NCBI RefSeq assembly: GCF_024166365.1
Contig: NC_064839.1
Span: forward strand, 37,770,378 to 37,834,377
Length of the DNA: 64,000 nucleotides
Direction of reading: 5' to 3'
From: Elephas maximus indicus
Taxonomy: Eukaryota > Chordata > Mammalia > Proboscidea > Elephantidae
The translations under genes were made by a program, and so were the position numbers. How positions within the stretch are numbered: the first letter of the stretch is position 1; every line of letters starts with the position of its first letter. The notes beneath the pieces were generated by a model. That model saw only the letters and a program-made list of their open reading frames with translations, was not told where the DNA came from and made no database searches. This document shows positions 20,928 to 31,965 of this stretch, piece by piece.

Positions 20928-21452
20928 TGTCGTAGTTATCTAGTGTTGCTATAACAGAAATACGACAAGTGGATAGCCTAAACAAAGGGAAATTTATACT
21001 CTCACAGTCTAAGAGGCTAGAAGTCCAAATTCAGGGTGTCAGCTCCAGGGGAAGTCTTCCCCTCTCTGTCAGCTCTAGGGGAAGGTCATTGTCATCAGGC
21101 TTCCCTGGTCTATGAGCTTCTAAGAAAGGGACCCCGGGTCCAAAGGATGCACTTCCATCCTGGCTCTTCATTTTTGGTGGCATGAGGTCCCTCTGTCTCT
21201 CTGCTCGCTTCTCTCTTTTATATCTCAAAAGAGACTGACTCAAGATACAACCTAATCTTGTAGATTGAGTCCTACTTCATTAACATAACTGCCTTTAATC
21301 CCGCCTCATTAACATCACAGAGGTAGGATTTACAACACATACAAAAATCAAATCAGATGACAAAATGGTAAACAATCACACAATACTGAAAATCATGGCC
21401 TAGCCAAGTTGATACACATTATGGGGGGACACAATTCAATGCATAACAACAT
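20928..21452 (-). repeat. Group X LTR-like repeat, antisense, near full length
   Basis: The unit runs from gtagttatctagtgttgctataacagaa to gggggacacaattcaatgcataaca and is about 525 bp. Related copies occur at 19655-19905, 51035-52125 and, in the opposite orientation, 49839-50238 and 10949-11037. On its own sense (minus) strand the end carries a polyadenylation-type AATAAA-like segment. It resembles MaLR-class solo LTRs, though I did not confirm the family. Confidence 0.6.
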
Positions 21453-21811
21453 CCAACATTGACCTAAGTGGACTTCAAGGCTGCAATAGTCCATGGTTAT
21501 TTCATATTGCCTCCCATTTTCTCCTTCTTTGAACGAGGTTATCCAATGCCTGTACCACGATGGTATGTTGAATATTGGGAGTAGGGGAAAGGCAAATAAC
21601 TAGTGTCTTTAATTTCCCAGATTTCAAATTGAGAGTAACTGCAGGAGTTGTACTTAAGGAACTATGTATGCCTGAGGAGCCTCATCTACCCCTGGACTTG
21701 ACACAGATGAAGATACTGTGGACCTGTAATTGAATAAGGCTTTAGGGGACCTTGGAGGGGAGTGAGAGTATTTTTTACATGGGAGAGACATAAATCATTG
21801 GGGGCAAAGGG
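21453..21811. other. Unassigned sequence, possibly repeat-derived
   Basis: No open frame of note is present. Wording such as ttcaaattgagagtaactgcagg and ggggaccttggaggggagtgagag suggests an old repeat interior, but I cannot assign it. Confidence 0.35.
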
Positions 21812-22370
21812 AAGACTGTAGTAGACTCTAAAATGCCCCCAATGATCCTGCTTCCTGGAGTTTATGCCCTCATGTAATCCCCTCTGCTTGAATATGGACT
21901 AGACCAAACAAGTCCCTTCTAACAGTCCCCACCCCCCAAAAAAATATGTGATGAGATGTCATTTCTAAGATTAGGCTACAAAAGACTCTGGTTTCTATCT
22001 TACTAGCTCTGTCTTTCTCTTTCACTCACTTTGAGGCATGCCAGATGCCACACTGTGAGTGCCCCTGTAAAGTGGCTCACATTGCAAGAAACTGATGTCC
22101 CTGGCCAATGGCCGGTGACGACCTGAGGCCTACTGCCAATAGCCATGTGGTGAGCATGGAAGCGGATCCTTTGCCCATCGAGTCTTAAGATGACCATAAC
22201 CCCAGATGATACCTTAATCACAACCTTGTGAGACCTTAATCTAGAGGACCAAGCTAAGTCATGCCTAGAATCATGGACCCATAGAAACAATAAGATAATA
22301 AATGTTTATTGTTTTAAGCCACTAATTTTGGGGGTAAACTGTTACACAGCAATAGATAAATAATGCACTC
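21812..22370 (+). repeat. LTR-like repeat (group Y), near full length
   Basis: The unit starts gtagtagactctaaaatgcc and ends ttgttttaagccactaatttt...ttacacagcaatagataaat, with an aataaatg polyadenylation-like signal near 22294. A shorter relative lies at 18557-18890. The layout resembles a solo LTR of an endogenous retrovirus; the family is unassigned. Confidence 0.55.
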
Positions 22371-22534
22371 ACAATGAAGTAGCATTTACGTTCAATACAT
22401 ATCTAAGCGATATATATTGAACCAATCTATGTGATACACATTGAACTATGCTCTGAAAATAGAGAATTTTTTTTAAAGAACTTTGGAATATTCACAGCAG
22501 TTAACCTTATATTAGTCCTCAAAAAAAAAAAAAA

Positions 22535-23640
22535 AGAAAGAAAGAAAAAATCCAAGAAGTAGAAATAGTACAATAAAATTATCTAACCAAAAGGGGAAAA
22601 ATGCTCTAGAAATATTTTATAAAATCTTAAGACAAAAGAAAATTAAAACTAAAGTTACATAATATCTAAAAATAAGAACAGAAGATCATACATCTGAACT
22701 TATAGGAAATAGCTATGACAGTGCTCAGTGGAAGATTTATAGCCTTATATGCATTTCTTAATTCATAAGTTGAATATATAAGAATAAAAGTTTAATTAAG
22801 TTTCAAATTCAAGAAATTGGTAGGGAGCGGCAACAAGAAACCATTTAGTTAATGAGTAGTTTAATCAAGAAACAGGGTAAACTCGCTGTCATATAAACAC
22901 ATACAATATTAGAACTAGAAAATAACAGAGTAAGAGGAAATATACAAAGTATTATAACAGATTTTTGTTCAAGTCTATATACCTACTAGAAAATGTTACT
23001 GAAATGAATGAATTCTAGGAAAATATAAAACATTTTTTGTACCCTAGGAAAAAAATTTTTTTTTTTAAGAGGAGAGAGCAAATATAAATAGATATATAAA
23101 TAAATACCTCATAAAAATTTTTTAATTATCAAAGAGCTGCCCTTGCCCCTCAAAATGTACCAAACCAAGAACTTTTCACTAATTCAGTGTTTACCACTAT
23201 TATTTAGCAGTGCTGTAGCAGGAGTAGCTGATACAATTAGGCAAGAGAAAGATATAAGAGGTATTAAATTGGAAATGAAGAAACAATACTATCACTATTT
23301 GTAGGTGATGATTACATTCCTGGAACATGAAGAGATTCAACTAAAAAATCACTTCAAATATCAGGAGAATACAGTAAGAGGGTTGAGTAGAAAAATCAAT
23401 ATATGAAAACCAATAGTTTTTAGATAAAAAATATTGAAAATGGCAAAAGATAAAATCATTGTATAAATGTACAAAAAATGGGCAAGTTCTACCTAAATAA
23501 AACCTTAAAATGCTACCTTAGGACAAAAACAAAGGCTTTAATAAGTGGAATGGCATATCGTATTATTAGCAAGAAAGTTCTAATGTTATGAAAGATATCA
23601 AGTCTCCCTAAACAAATCTATAATAGAGCTATTGAATGGA
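22535..23640 (+). mobile_element. Old L1 ORF2 fragment
   Basis: The decayed L1 ORF2 order is visible: gacagtgctcagtggaagatttatagcc, then catttagttaatgag, then agcagtgctgtagcagg and gcaagagaaagatataagaggtat, then a degraded tttgtaggtgatgattac corresponding to the FADD region. No frame is open. Confidence 0.7.
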
Positions 23641-23747
23641 AATCGCTGCTATGATGCCAATGTTCTTATGTCTCAGCTGTGCAATATGGTAGCTACTAGC
23701 CCCATATGGCTGTTTAGTACTTAAAATATGGCTAGTATGACTGAGGA

Positions 23748-23899
23748 GGAGCCCTGGTGGCACAGTAGTTAAGAGCCTGGCTGCTAACCAAAAGGTTGGC
23801 AGTTCGAATCCACCAGTTGCTCCTTGGAAACTCTATGGGGCAGGTCTATTCTATCCTATAGGGTCGCTATAAGTTGGAATCGGCTTGAGGCAATGAGTA
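23748..23899 (+). mobile_element. tRNA-derived SINE
   Basis: The order is gagccctggtggcacagtag (head), gcagttcgaatcc (box B), ccttggaaactctatgggg (body) and gggtcgctataagttggaat (RTE-like tail). A perfect 11-bp duplication, atgactgagga, flanks it at 23737-23747 and 23900-23910. The head resembles a tRNA but is part of the repeat. Confidence 0.92.
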
Positions 23900-23923
23900 A
23901 TGACTGAGGAAATCAATTTTAAT

Positions 23924-24491
23924 TTTTTTTATTGTCCTTTAAGTGAAAGTTTACAAATCAAGTCAGTCTCTCATATAAAAATTTATATACACCTTGCTAT
24001 AGACCCCTAATTGCTCCCCCCCAATGAGACAGCACACTCCGTCCCTCTACTCTCTCTTTTCATGTCCATTCAACCAGCTTCTAACCCGCTCTGCACTCTC
24101 ATCTCCCCTCCAGACAGGACATACCAATATAGTCTCATGTGTCTATTTGATCCAAGAAGCTCATTCTTCACCAGTATCATTTTCTATCCCATTGTCCAGT
24201 CCAATCTCTGTCTGAAGAGTTGTCTTTGAGAATGGTTCCAGTCTTGGTCTAACAGAAGGTCTGGGGACCATGATCACTGGGGTCCTTCTAGTCTCAGACA
24301 GACCATTAAGTCTGGTCTTTTTACAAGAATTTGGGGTCTGCATCCCACTGCTCTCCTGCTCCCTCAGGGGTTCTCTGTTGTGTTCCCTGTCAGGGCAGCC
24401 ATCAGTTGTAGCTGGGCACTATCTAGTTCTTCTGGTCTCAGGCTGATATAGTCTCTAGTTTATGTGGCCCTTTCTGTCTCTTGGTTAATTT
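23924..24491 (-). mobile_element. 5'-truncated L1 3' UTR (L1-C), antisense
   Basis: On the minus strand this is the final part of a young-type L1 3' UTR. Its blocks (agagaacccctgagggagcag, ggggtctgcatcc as read on plus, and gtgaaagtttacaaatcaagtc) correspond to 35900-36480 of L1-F. The poly(A) tail is the T-run at 23924-23931. The sequence aattttaat occurs on both sides (23915-23923 and 24492-24500), a plausible TSD within the MER5-like repeat. Confidence 0.85.
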
Positions 24492-24560
24492 AATTTTAAT
24501 CATTTTAAATTTAAATAGCCACATGTAGCTAATGCCTGCTGAATTGCATAGCACAGGTCT

Positions 24561-25061
24561 TTAAATTTAACACAACAATAAAAATACAGAGGAATTTAAA
24601 AAGAAATCAGACAAGGTAATTCTAAAGCTAATAGAGAAAAATAACTACACAATAAAAACTAAAAAAAGAATTAGAGGTGATACCTGTTGGGAGGTAACTC
24701 TTCATGGGTCTTGTATTTCTGTACATCTTGCCAACAGATGCACTAACTACCTTTTAGCTCTAGGCTATCTTTTCTGAGATGTTTACATAAATAACATTTA
24801 TTAGAAATAGTTTATCTAACACAATGTATCTCGGTGCATAAACACACAGCCAGCAAACATAGTCAACAACATCTACAATCAGAAGAAGGAATGGAGGAAT
24901 AAGAAACTGAAAGTGCTTGCTACAATAAAACCTCATGATCCCTTGTCCAGTTTCTGAACCTAAAGTCAGTTTTTAGACCTGTTTTCAGGGAAGAACCCTG
25001 AACACACCACAAAAAGACACTGTAATGATTCTCTCAGTCTTTAATTGAGTAACTGTACACT
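24561..25061. other. No recognisable gene
   Basis: The first 100 bp may be the tail of old L1 sequence (aaagctaatagagaaaaataac). The rest shows no feature I can support. Confidence 0.4.
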
Positions 25062-25270
25062 AGGGAGGAGCACTGGTGGTGCAGTGGTTAAGAACTCGGC
25101 TGCTAACCAAAAGGTTGGCAGTTCAAATCCACCAGCTGCTCCTTGGAAACCCTATTGGGCAGTTCTCCACAGGGTCCCTATGGGTCAGAATCACCTTGAC
25201 AGCAGTGGGCTTGGTTTGGTTTTCGGGTCACTTTGAGTTGAAATGACTCAAGGCAATCAGTTTTGTTCCA
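25062..25270 (+). mobile_element. tRNA-derived SINE with a second RTE-like tail
   Basis: The SINE has a clear head (gcactggtggtgcagtggtta), box B (gcagttcaaatcc), body and tail (gggtccctatgggtcagaat). About 40 bp after its ggtttggtttt end, a second tail-like block follows (gggtcactttgagttgaaatgac, caatcag). This could be a second truncated insertion or an extended tail. A poly(T) run follows at about 25276-25297. Confidence 0.8.
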
Positions 25271-25459
25271 GGTTCTTTTTTTTTTTTTTTTTTTTTTGAG
25301 GGAAAGGGAATACAAAGACATTTAAGGGATTGTTAATCACAGAGTTTGAATGACACTGATACCCATAGACCCAAAGCATCGAAATAGACCTCCTGTTAAA
25401 GTTAGGGTATATGTAGGTCAAGTAATCAATTTAGTTCTAGGAAAAAACCTGGATTTTAT

Positions 25460-28400
25460 CTTGGAGGAGGGAAGATGTACATAAGCAGCAGCACACTCCT
25501 GTCCCCCCACAACAAAAACAGAAAACACCAAGCAGAAATAGGTGGGATTATGGTCTCAGAACTCTGGAAACCAAAGAGTTGAAGCATCTAAAGAAATACT
25601 AAATTAAGAAATAAAATCTGCTCTTCTCCCTTCCCATCTAGGCAGTAGTGGGGACTGTGGCACAGGCTCTTGCACTGATGAGGAACTGTGCACCCATGCT
25701 CCCAGACAACAGCCCACTCTGGCTCAGGAGTGTGTGTAACAGAGTGTGCTTTTGCCAGTGGGCTGTTGTGTCTGTTCATCTTTGTTTGGGGGCTGCATGA
25801 AGGACTGGGAAGGCGTTTTTACCAGTTTAGCCAGATCCATGCTAAGCACCAGTAAGACTGTGGGGAAACACCAAGTAACACCAGTAGGCTGTCCCTGCAC
25901 TTAACTAAAAGCTACACGGGATTAATTAGTGTGACTGAAGCACAGATTCGGCTTCTAAGAGAAGGGCTGGTGTGAGAGTGTCTTGCAGAATTTAGAACTT
26001 TCTAAAGCAATTTGTAATAAAATAGTGGAGTAGCAAGCTCTAGAAGTATGCCCCTCCACCAAAGTAACAACTGTCCTAGAGAGAGCAGTGGAACCAACTC
26101 TTTTGGAATTCTGGGACACGTACTTCAACCAGGGGAGTGCTTTATGAAGGGATAAGTTGCTGATCTTTTCTAGTTGAACCACATGTACCAACAAGCTACC
26201 ATCCCCTATCCCTGCTGTGATGGTGGGGACAGTGGCCCATGTTCCTAAAGCAGCTGACTAGTGCTAGGGTGGGCAAAGAGGACCTTGTCCTCCCAGGATT
26301 TGAGACTGCACAGTTGGCAAAACTGGGTTTGTCTGCCCTTATTGCTATTTACCTTAAATGGAAATAGATTAAGCGCTTGAATCGAAAGGTAAAGAATGGC
26401 AAAATGGATAAAAACCATGATCCATCTACATGTTATTCACAAGTCACACATCTTAGGCCCAAAGACACAAAGAGGTTGAAAGTGAAAGGATAAAAAAAAA
26501 ATATATATATATCATACAAATTGTAAACCAAAAGAGAGCAGAGGTGGCTATATTGATATCAGACAAAACAGACTTTGAGCCAAAATCAGTTATAAGAGAC
26601 AAAGGACACTTTATAAAAAGGTCAATTCATCAAGAATATATAATAATTATAAATATATATGAACCTAACATTAGAGCCCCAAAATATATGAAACCAACAC
26701 TGACAAAACTGAAGGGAGAATAGACAGTTCTAAATGGTAGTTGGAGACTTCGATGCACCACTTTCAATAATAGATAGAACATACAAGAAGTATATACCAA
26801 GAGGATTTGAACACACTCTAAACCATCTAGCCCTAACAGACATATATAGAATATTCCACTCAACATCAAAATAATAGGCATTCTTCACCAGTGCACATAG
26901 ATCATTCTCCAGGATAGGCCCCAAAACAAGTCTTAATAAATTTAAGGAAGATTTAAATCATACATAGAATCTTCTCCCACAACATGCAATGAAGCTAGAA
27001 ATTACAACAAAATGGAAACTGGAAAATACAAAAATACGTGGAAGTTAAACACTATTAACCCACCAATGGGTCAAGTAGGAAATCAAGAGACAAATCAGAA
27101 AATACTTAAGAGTCAAATGATAATGAAAACATAATATACTAAAACTTACAGGATGTAGTGAAGGCAATGATCAGAGGGAAATTTATAACAGTAAAAACCT
27201 ATACTAAAAAAAAAAATATCTCAACTTAAGGAAACTAGGGAAAAAAAATGATAAAACCAAGCCCAAAGCTACCAGAATGAAGGAAATAAGTACCAGTGCA
27301 GAAATAAACTGAAAATAAATTAAAAAAGAAAGATCAACAAAAACCGGAAGTTGGTACTTTGAAAAGATTAATGAAGTAAAAAAAAAAGTTCTAGCTAGAC
27401 TGACACAGAAAATAACTAAAATCAGAAATGAAAACAGAGACATTACAATCAATTCTACAGAAATAAAAATAATCCTAACAGCATACTACGAACAGTTACA
27501 CACCAACAAATTAGATAACTTAGATGAAGCAGGTAAATTCCTAGAAACAAGAAAACTTCCTAAATTGTCTCAAGAAGAAACAGAAAATGTCAGCAGACCC
27601 ACAACAAGTGAAGAAATTGAATAAGTAATCAAAAACCTACCAATAGTAACAACAATAAAAAAAATCCTGGACAAGACGGCTTCACTACAGAATTCTACCA
27701 AACATTCAAATAATCCTTCTTAAACTCTGCCAAAAAATAGAAGAGGAGGGAACACTTCCTAACTCATTCTAGAAGGCAGGCATTGCCCTGATGCCAAAGC
27801 CAGACAAAAACATCTGAAAAAAACTACAGACCAATTTGATCCCTTCTGAACACAGATGCAAAAATCCTCAACGAAATACTAACAAACCAAATGCAAAAGC
27901 ATATTCGAGGGATTATATAGCATGATCAAGAAGGATTTATTCCAGGAATGCAAGGGTGGTTCAACATTAGAAAATCAATCAATGTGATACACTACATTAA
28001 TAGAACAAAGGAAAAGAACCACATGATCATCTAGACACAGAAGAGGCATTTGATGAACTCCAACACCGTTTCATGATAAAAACACTCAACGAACAAGAAA
28101 TAGAAAGGAAATTCCTCAATATGATAAATGGCAACTATGAAAAACTCACAGCTAATAGCATACTCAATAGAGAAAGACGAGAGCTTTCCCCTTACGACCA
28201 GGAACAACAGAAGAATGGCTCTCAACGGTGCTATTCAATATTGTATTGGAAGTCCTAGTCAGAGCAATTAGGCATGAAAAAGAAAGGAAAGGTATCCAAA
28301 TCAGGAAGGAAAAAAGGATAACTATTTCTATTTGCAGATGACATGATCCTATTTTTAGAAAATCCAAAAAAAATCCACAAGATCCAGCAAAGTTGCAGGG

Positions 28401-29347
28401 TACGAGGTCAATGTTTGCTTTTTATAAACCAGAAATGAGCAATCTGAAAAGGATATTAAGAAAATAAATCTATTCACAAGAGCAGCTAAAGGAATAAAAT
28501 ATCTAAAAATAAAATTAACCAGGGAGATGAAAAACTTGTACAGTGAAAATTATAAAATATTGCTGAAAGAAATTAAAGATGATCTAAATAAATGGAACGA
28601 CATTCCGTGTTTGTGGATTAGAAGACTTAATATTGTTAAGATGTTAATACTATCCAAGCTGATCTATAGATTCAACACAATCCCCCACAAAAGTCCAACA
28701 GCCTTCTTTGCAGAAATGGCAAGGCCAATCTTCGAATCTATGTAAAATTCAAGGGGTTCAGAATAGCCAGAGCAATCCTGAAAAATAAGAACTAAGTAAT
28801 AGGACTTAAAGTCCCAAATTCAGGACATAACATAAAGCTACACTAATGAAAACAGTCTGATACTGGGAAAATAATAGGCACACAGACCAATGAAGTAGAA
28901 TTAGGAGTCCAAAAATAAACCCATGTACCTACGGCAAGTTGACTCTTAACAAGGACGTTAAGTTCATCTAATGGGGAAAGAACAGTCACTTCAATAAAAG
29001 GTGCTGGGACAACTGGATCTCTACCTGCAAAAGGATGAAGTTCGAACCATGCCTCGCACTGTATATTAAATTAATATAAGATGAACTAAAACCATAAAAA
29101 TCTTATAACAAAACATAGGAGCAATGCTTTAAGAACTAGTCTTCTACAATGTGTTCATGGATATGACGCCAAAAGCATGCACAACAAAAGACAAAATACG
29201 CAAATTAGACTTCATTAAAGTTAAAGACTTCTGTGGATCAAAGGACTTTATCAACAAAGTGAAGAGACACCTACAGATAGGGAGAAAATATCTGGGAACC
29301 ATACACCTGGTAAGGGTTTAATATTCAGAATATATAAAGAATCCCTC
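25460..29347 (+). mobile_element. Older L1 (L1-E), part before the L1-F insertion
   Basis: It starts with a 5' UTR-like region (25460 to about 26330) resembling 55915-56560 of L1-J, sharing agcac-actcctgtcccccc and a cagaactctgga-type block. It then passes directly into ORF2 endonuclease sequence at about 26340; no ORF1 is recognisable. It continues at 36501 after L1-F. L1-F is bracketed by a 14-bp duplication at 29334-29347 and 36487-36500 (ataaagaatccctc and ataaaggaaccctc). Confidence 0.85.
26340..29347 (+). pseudogene. L1-E ORF2 remnant (endonuclease and reverse transcriptase)
   Basis: Decayed ORF2 reads through several frames. It has an endonuclease-type start (ttaaatggaaatagattaa), a central spacer, an RT entry (ggacaagacggcttcactac), a pggmqgwfn-like block near 27940-27960, and FADDMILF at about 28331-28351. 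Open remnants include 28073-28258 and 28527-28745. Numerous stops and frameshifts make it non-functional. Its C-terminal part continues at 36501. Confidence 0.85.
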
Positions 29348-30628
29348 GGAGTCAGGGCCAAGATGGCAGAATAGACAGAAGCTTCCGGCGAGTCCTCTTA
29401 CAACAAAGCCCCCCCAAAACAAGTGAAACAAGTATGTTATGACAAGCTAGGAGCCCTAAACATCAAAGGCGAAGTTAGAAAATGAACTAAGCAGCAGGGG
29501 GAGGAAGAGGCAGCTCAGAAGTGGAGAGGAGTTACAGGACCTGAATTGCCGGGAGCCCTCAGGTACCATTTCCGGAAGTGGCTGCAAGGGGCTGATAGTA
29601 GAGATTGGCTGCAGTTTCCTCCGGGAGAAGCAGCCAGCCACACAGCCTATCCACACCTCCGGAACCAGAGAAGTACGGCACTCTCAGCAAAAGCTAAGTA
29701 CTTGCATATATTTTAATGCGTCCCTTTTTTCTGGTCCCAAGCGGGTTTCAGCGGCTGTTGATTTCCCTGGGCCTGAGATAGGCTCTGTTAAGTGCCTAGA
29801 GCCATCCTCCTGGCCTTGGAGAAGGAATAAACTCTCAATTGGGGGAAAAGATAATTTGCCAGCTCCACTAGCCTGGGGGGCTCAGGACAGAAGCAGCTCC
29901 TGTCCAGGCATAAACGGTCCATGGACATTAAGTACCTTTCCCCGCTGCATGCACCTGTGTGGGCCTATTTCAGGAGAACAGGCCCTTGTTGGCAGACTAC
30001 AACTGTTTCAGCTGTGCAGTGGAGAAGTGGGTGTTTGATGTTTCACGCTGCTTTGCCTATTAAACATGGTCCTCACCTACCCACACCAGAGGCCTAAGGA
30101 CTGGTAGTTCCACTCAGGTCACTCAGCCACCCGCTACAGGGGTCCAAGGATAACTGCTACCTCCCAGTCCCTACAACCAAAAACTTTGGGTGCCCATGAT
30201 CTGTCTGCAGAACCCACCTACCTGTATGTTCTAGGGAAAAAGGGTGGGCTTTCCTCAGAGACACTTAGGGGAATATTCTCAGCCCCCTGCCTTGTTCAGA
30301 GCGTGACCCCCTGCTGCAACCAGATACCAGTACCTACACCAGTCACAACTCCCCCTCTAAGACTGTAGGACAAAGCCTATACCACACACTTGATGAGCAG
30401 CTGTCTGGGCACCTGAGCTGAATCCATACAAGAAAAGTGAATGGACTCCTAGACAGATATACTTGATAACAGCTCTAGCCATCTGGTAACAGGACGTCAG
30501 AGCTTCAAAGGTGAAAATAATCAGGCCAGCTCACTCTAGCAACCCCACTGGGCATATAAAAACAAAACAAAGCAAGAAGCTATGACACAGTAAGCAAACA
30601 TAAAATAAACTAATACAATAACTTATAG
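29348..30628 (+). promoter_or_regulatory. L1-F 5' UTR
   Basis: This is the L1 5' UTR upstream of ORF1, expected from the family to hold the internal promoter. It is strongly similar to 41880-43131 of L1-G; shared blocks include gacaagctaggagccct, gttgatttccctgggcctgagatagg and gcctattaaaca. Short frames such as 29856-30038 are not convincing genes. Confidence 0.75.
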
Positions 30629-31646
30629 ATGGCTCGGAGACAACAGTCAATAACAAATCACACAAAGAAACAGAACATGATCACTTCAATAAGCTCTCAA
30701 AACAAAGAATCGAGGGATCTTCTAGATGAAAGTGCCTTTCTGGAATTACCGGAAGCAGAATACAAAAGATTAATATACAGAACCCTTCAAGACATCAGGA
30801 AGGAAATAAAGCAATACACAGAACAAGCCAAGGAACACATAGATAAAGCAACTGAAGAAATTAAAAAGCTTATTCAGGAACATAATGAAAAATTTAATAA
30901 GATGGAAAAATCCATAGGCAGACAGCAATCAGAAATTCAGAAGATTAACAATAAAATTACAGAATTAAACAACTCAATAGAAAGCCAGAGAAGCAGAATT
31001 GAGCAAGTGAAAGGCAGAATTAGTGAACTTGAAGATAAAGCACTTGGCAAAAACATATTTAAAAAAAAATCAGATAAAAGAATTTTAAAAAATGAAGAAA
31101 CCTTAAGAATCATGGAGACTCTATCAAGAGAAATAACCTATGAGTGACTGGAGTACCAGAACAGGGAGGGATAACAGAAAATACACAGAGAATTGTTGAA
31201 GATTTGCTGGCAGAAAACTTCCCTGATATTGTGAAAGATGAGATGACATCTATTCAAGATGTTCATCGAACCCCACACAAGGTAGATCCCAAAAGAAAGT
31301 CACCCAAACACATATTATAATCAAACTTGTCAAAACCAAAGATAAAGAGAAAATTTTAAAAACAGCCAGGGATAAACGAAAAGTCACCTACAAAGGTGAG
31401 TCAATAAGAATAAGTGGCGACTACTAGGCAGAAACCACGTAGACAAGAAGACAATGGGATGACTTATATAAAGAACTGAAGGAAAAAAATTGCCATCTAA
31501 GAATCATATATCCAGCAAAACTGTCTCTCAAATATGAAGGTGATATTAGGACACTTCCAGATAAACAGAAGTTTAGGAAATTCGTAAAAACCAAACCAAA
31601 GCTACAAGAACTACTAAAGGGAGTTCTTTGGTTAGAAGGTCAATAA
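30629..31646 (+). pseudogene. L1-F ORF1, frameshifted
   Basis: ORF1 starts at ATG 30629 (MARRQQSITNHTKKQNM), which shows the likely ancestral start for this L1 group. The N-terminal region and coiled coil are open for 172 codons (heptad-rich at about residues 70-140). The frame breaks near 31130-31147, where the equivalent of L1-A's ...MWDSIKKDKLH is disrupted by a small deletion. The downstream RRM and C-terminal coding sequence is recognisable to the original stop at 31644-31646. Confidence 0.88.
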
Positions 31647-31965
31647 TATCAGGTATCAAATCAAGACTAGAATACTGGACAGAGCAATCAGATGTCAACC
31701 CAGAAAGGGAAATCAAAAAAATAAATCAAGATAAAAAAATGCTCAAAACAGGGAAACAGCGATGTTATTACGTAAAAGAAAACAACATTAAAACAAGAAA
31801 GAGGCACTAAAAATGTAGTCATAGACCTTTCATATGGAGAGGAAGATGAGGCAATATAAAGAAATAAAAGTTAGGTTTAAATTCAGAAAAATAGGAGTAA
31901 ATATTAAGGTAACCACAAAGAAGACAAACTATCCTACACATCAAAATAAAATACAAGAAAAAAAT

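Larger units (their letters stand above)
23660..24560. mobile_element. MER5-like hAT DNA transposon fragment with two insertions
   Basis: The outer pieces, tgtgcaatatggtagctactagcccc...ggctgttta (left) and ttttaaatttaaatagccacatgtagctaatgcc...catagcacag (right), resemble the two halves of the non-autonomous MER5 family. A SINE (23748-23899) and an antisense L1 end (23924-24491) sit inside it. The family call is from memory of its characteristic motif. Confidence 0.6.

Noticed and set aside
23748-23830. tRNA-like head with a box-B-like gttcgaatcc, and similar heads in the other SINEs
   Set aside because: It is followed by a shared SINE body and RTE-type tail and repeated many times; it is part of the SINE, not a tRNA gene.
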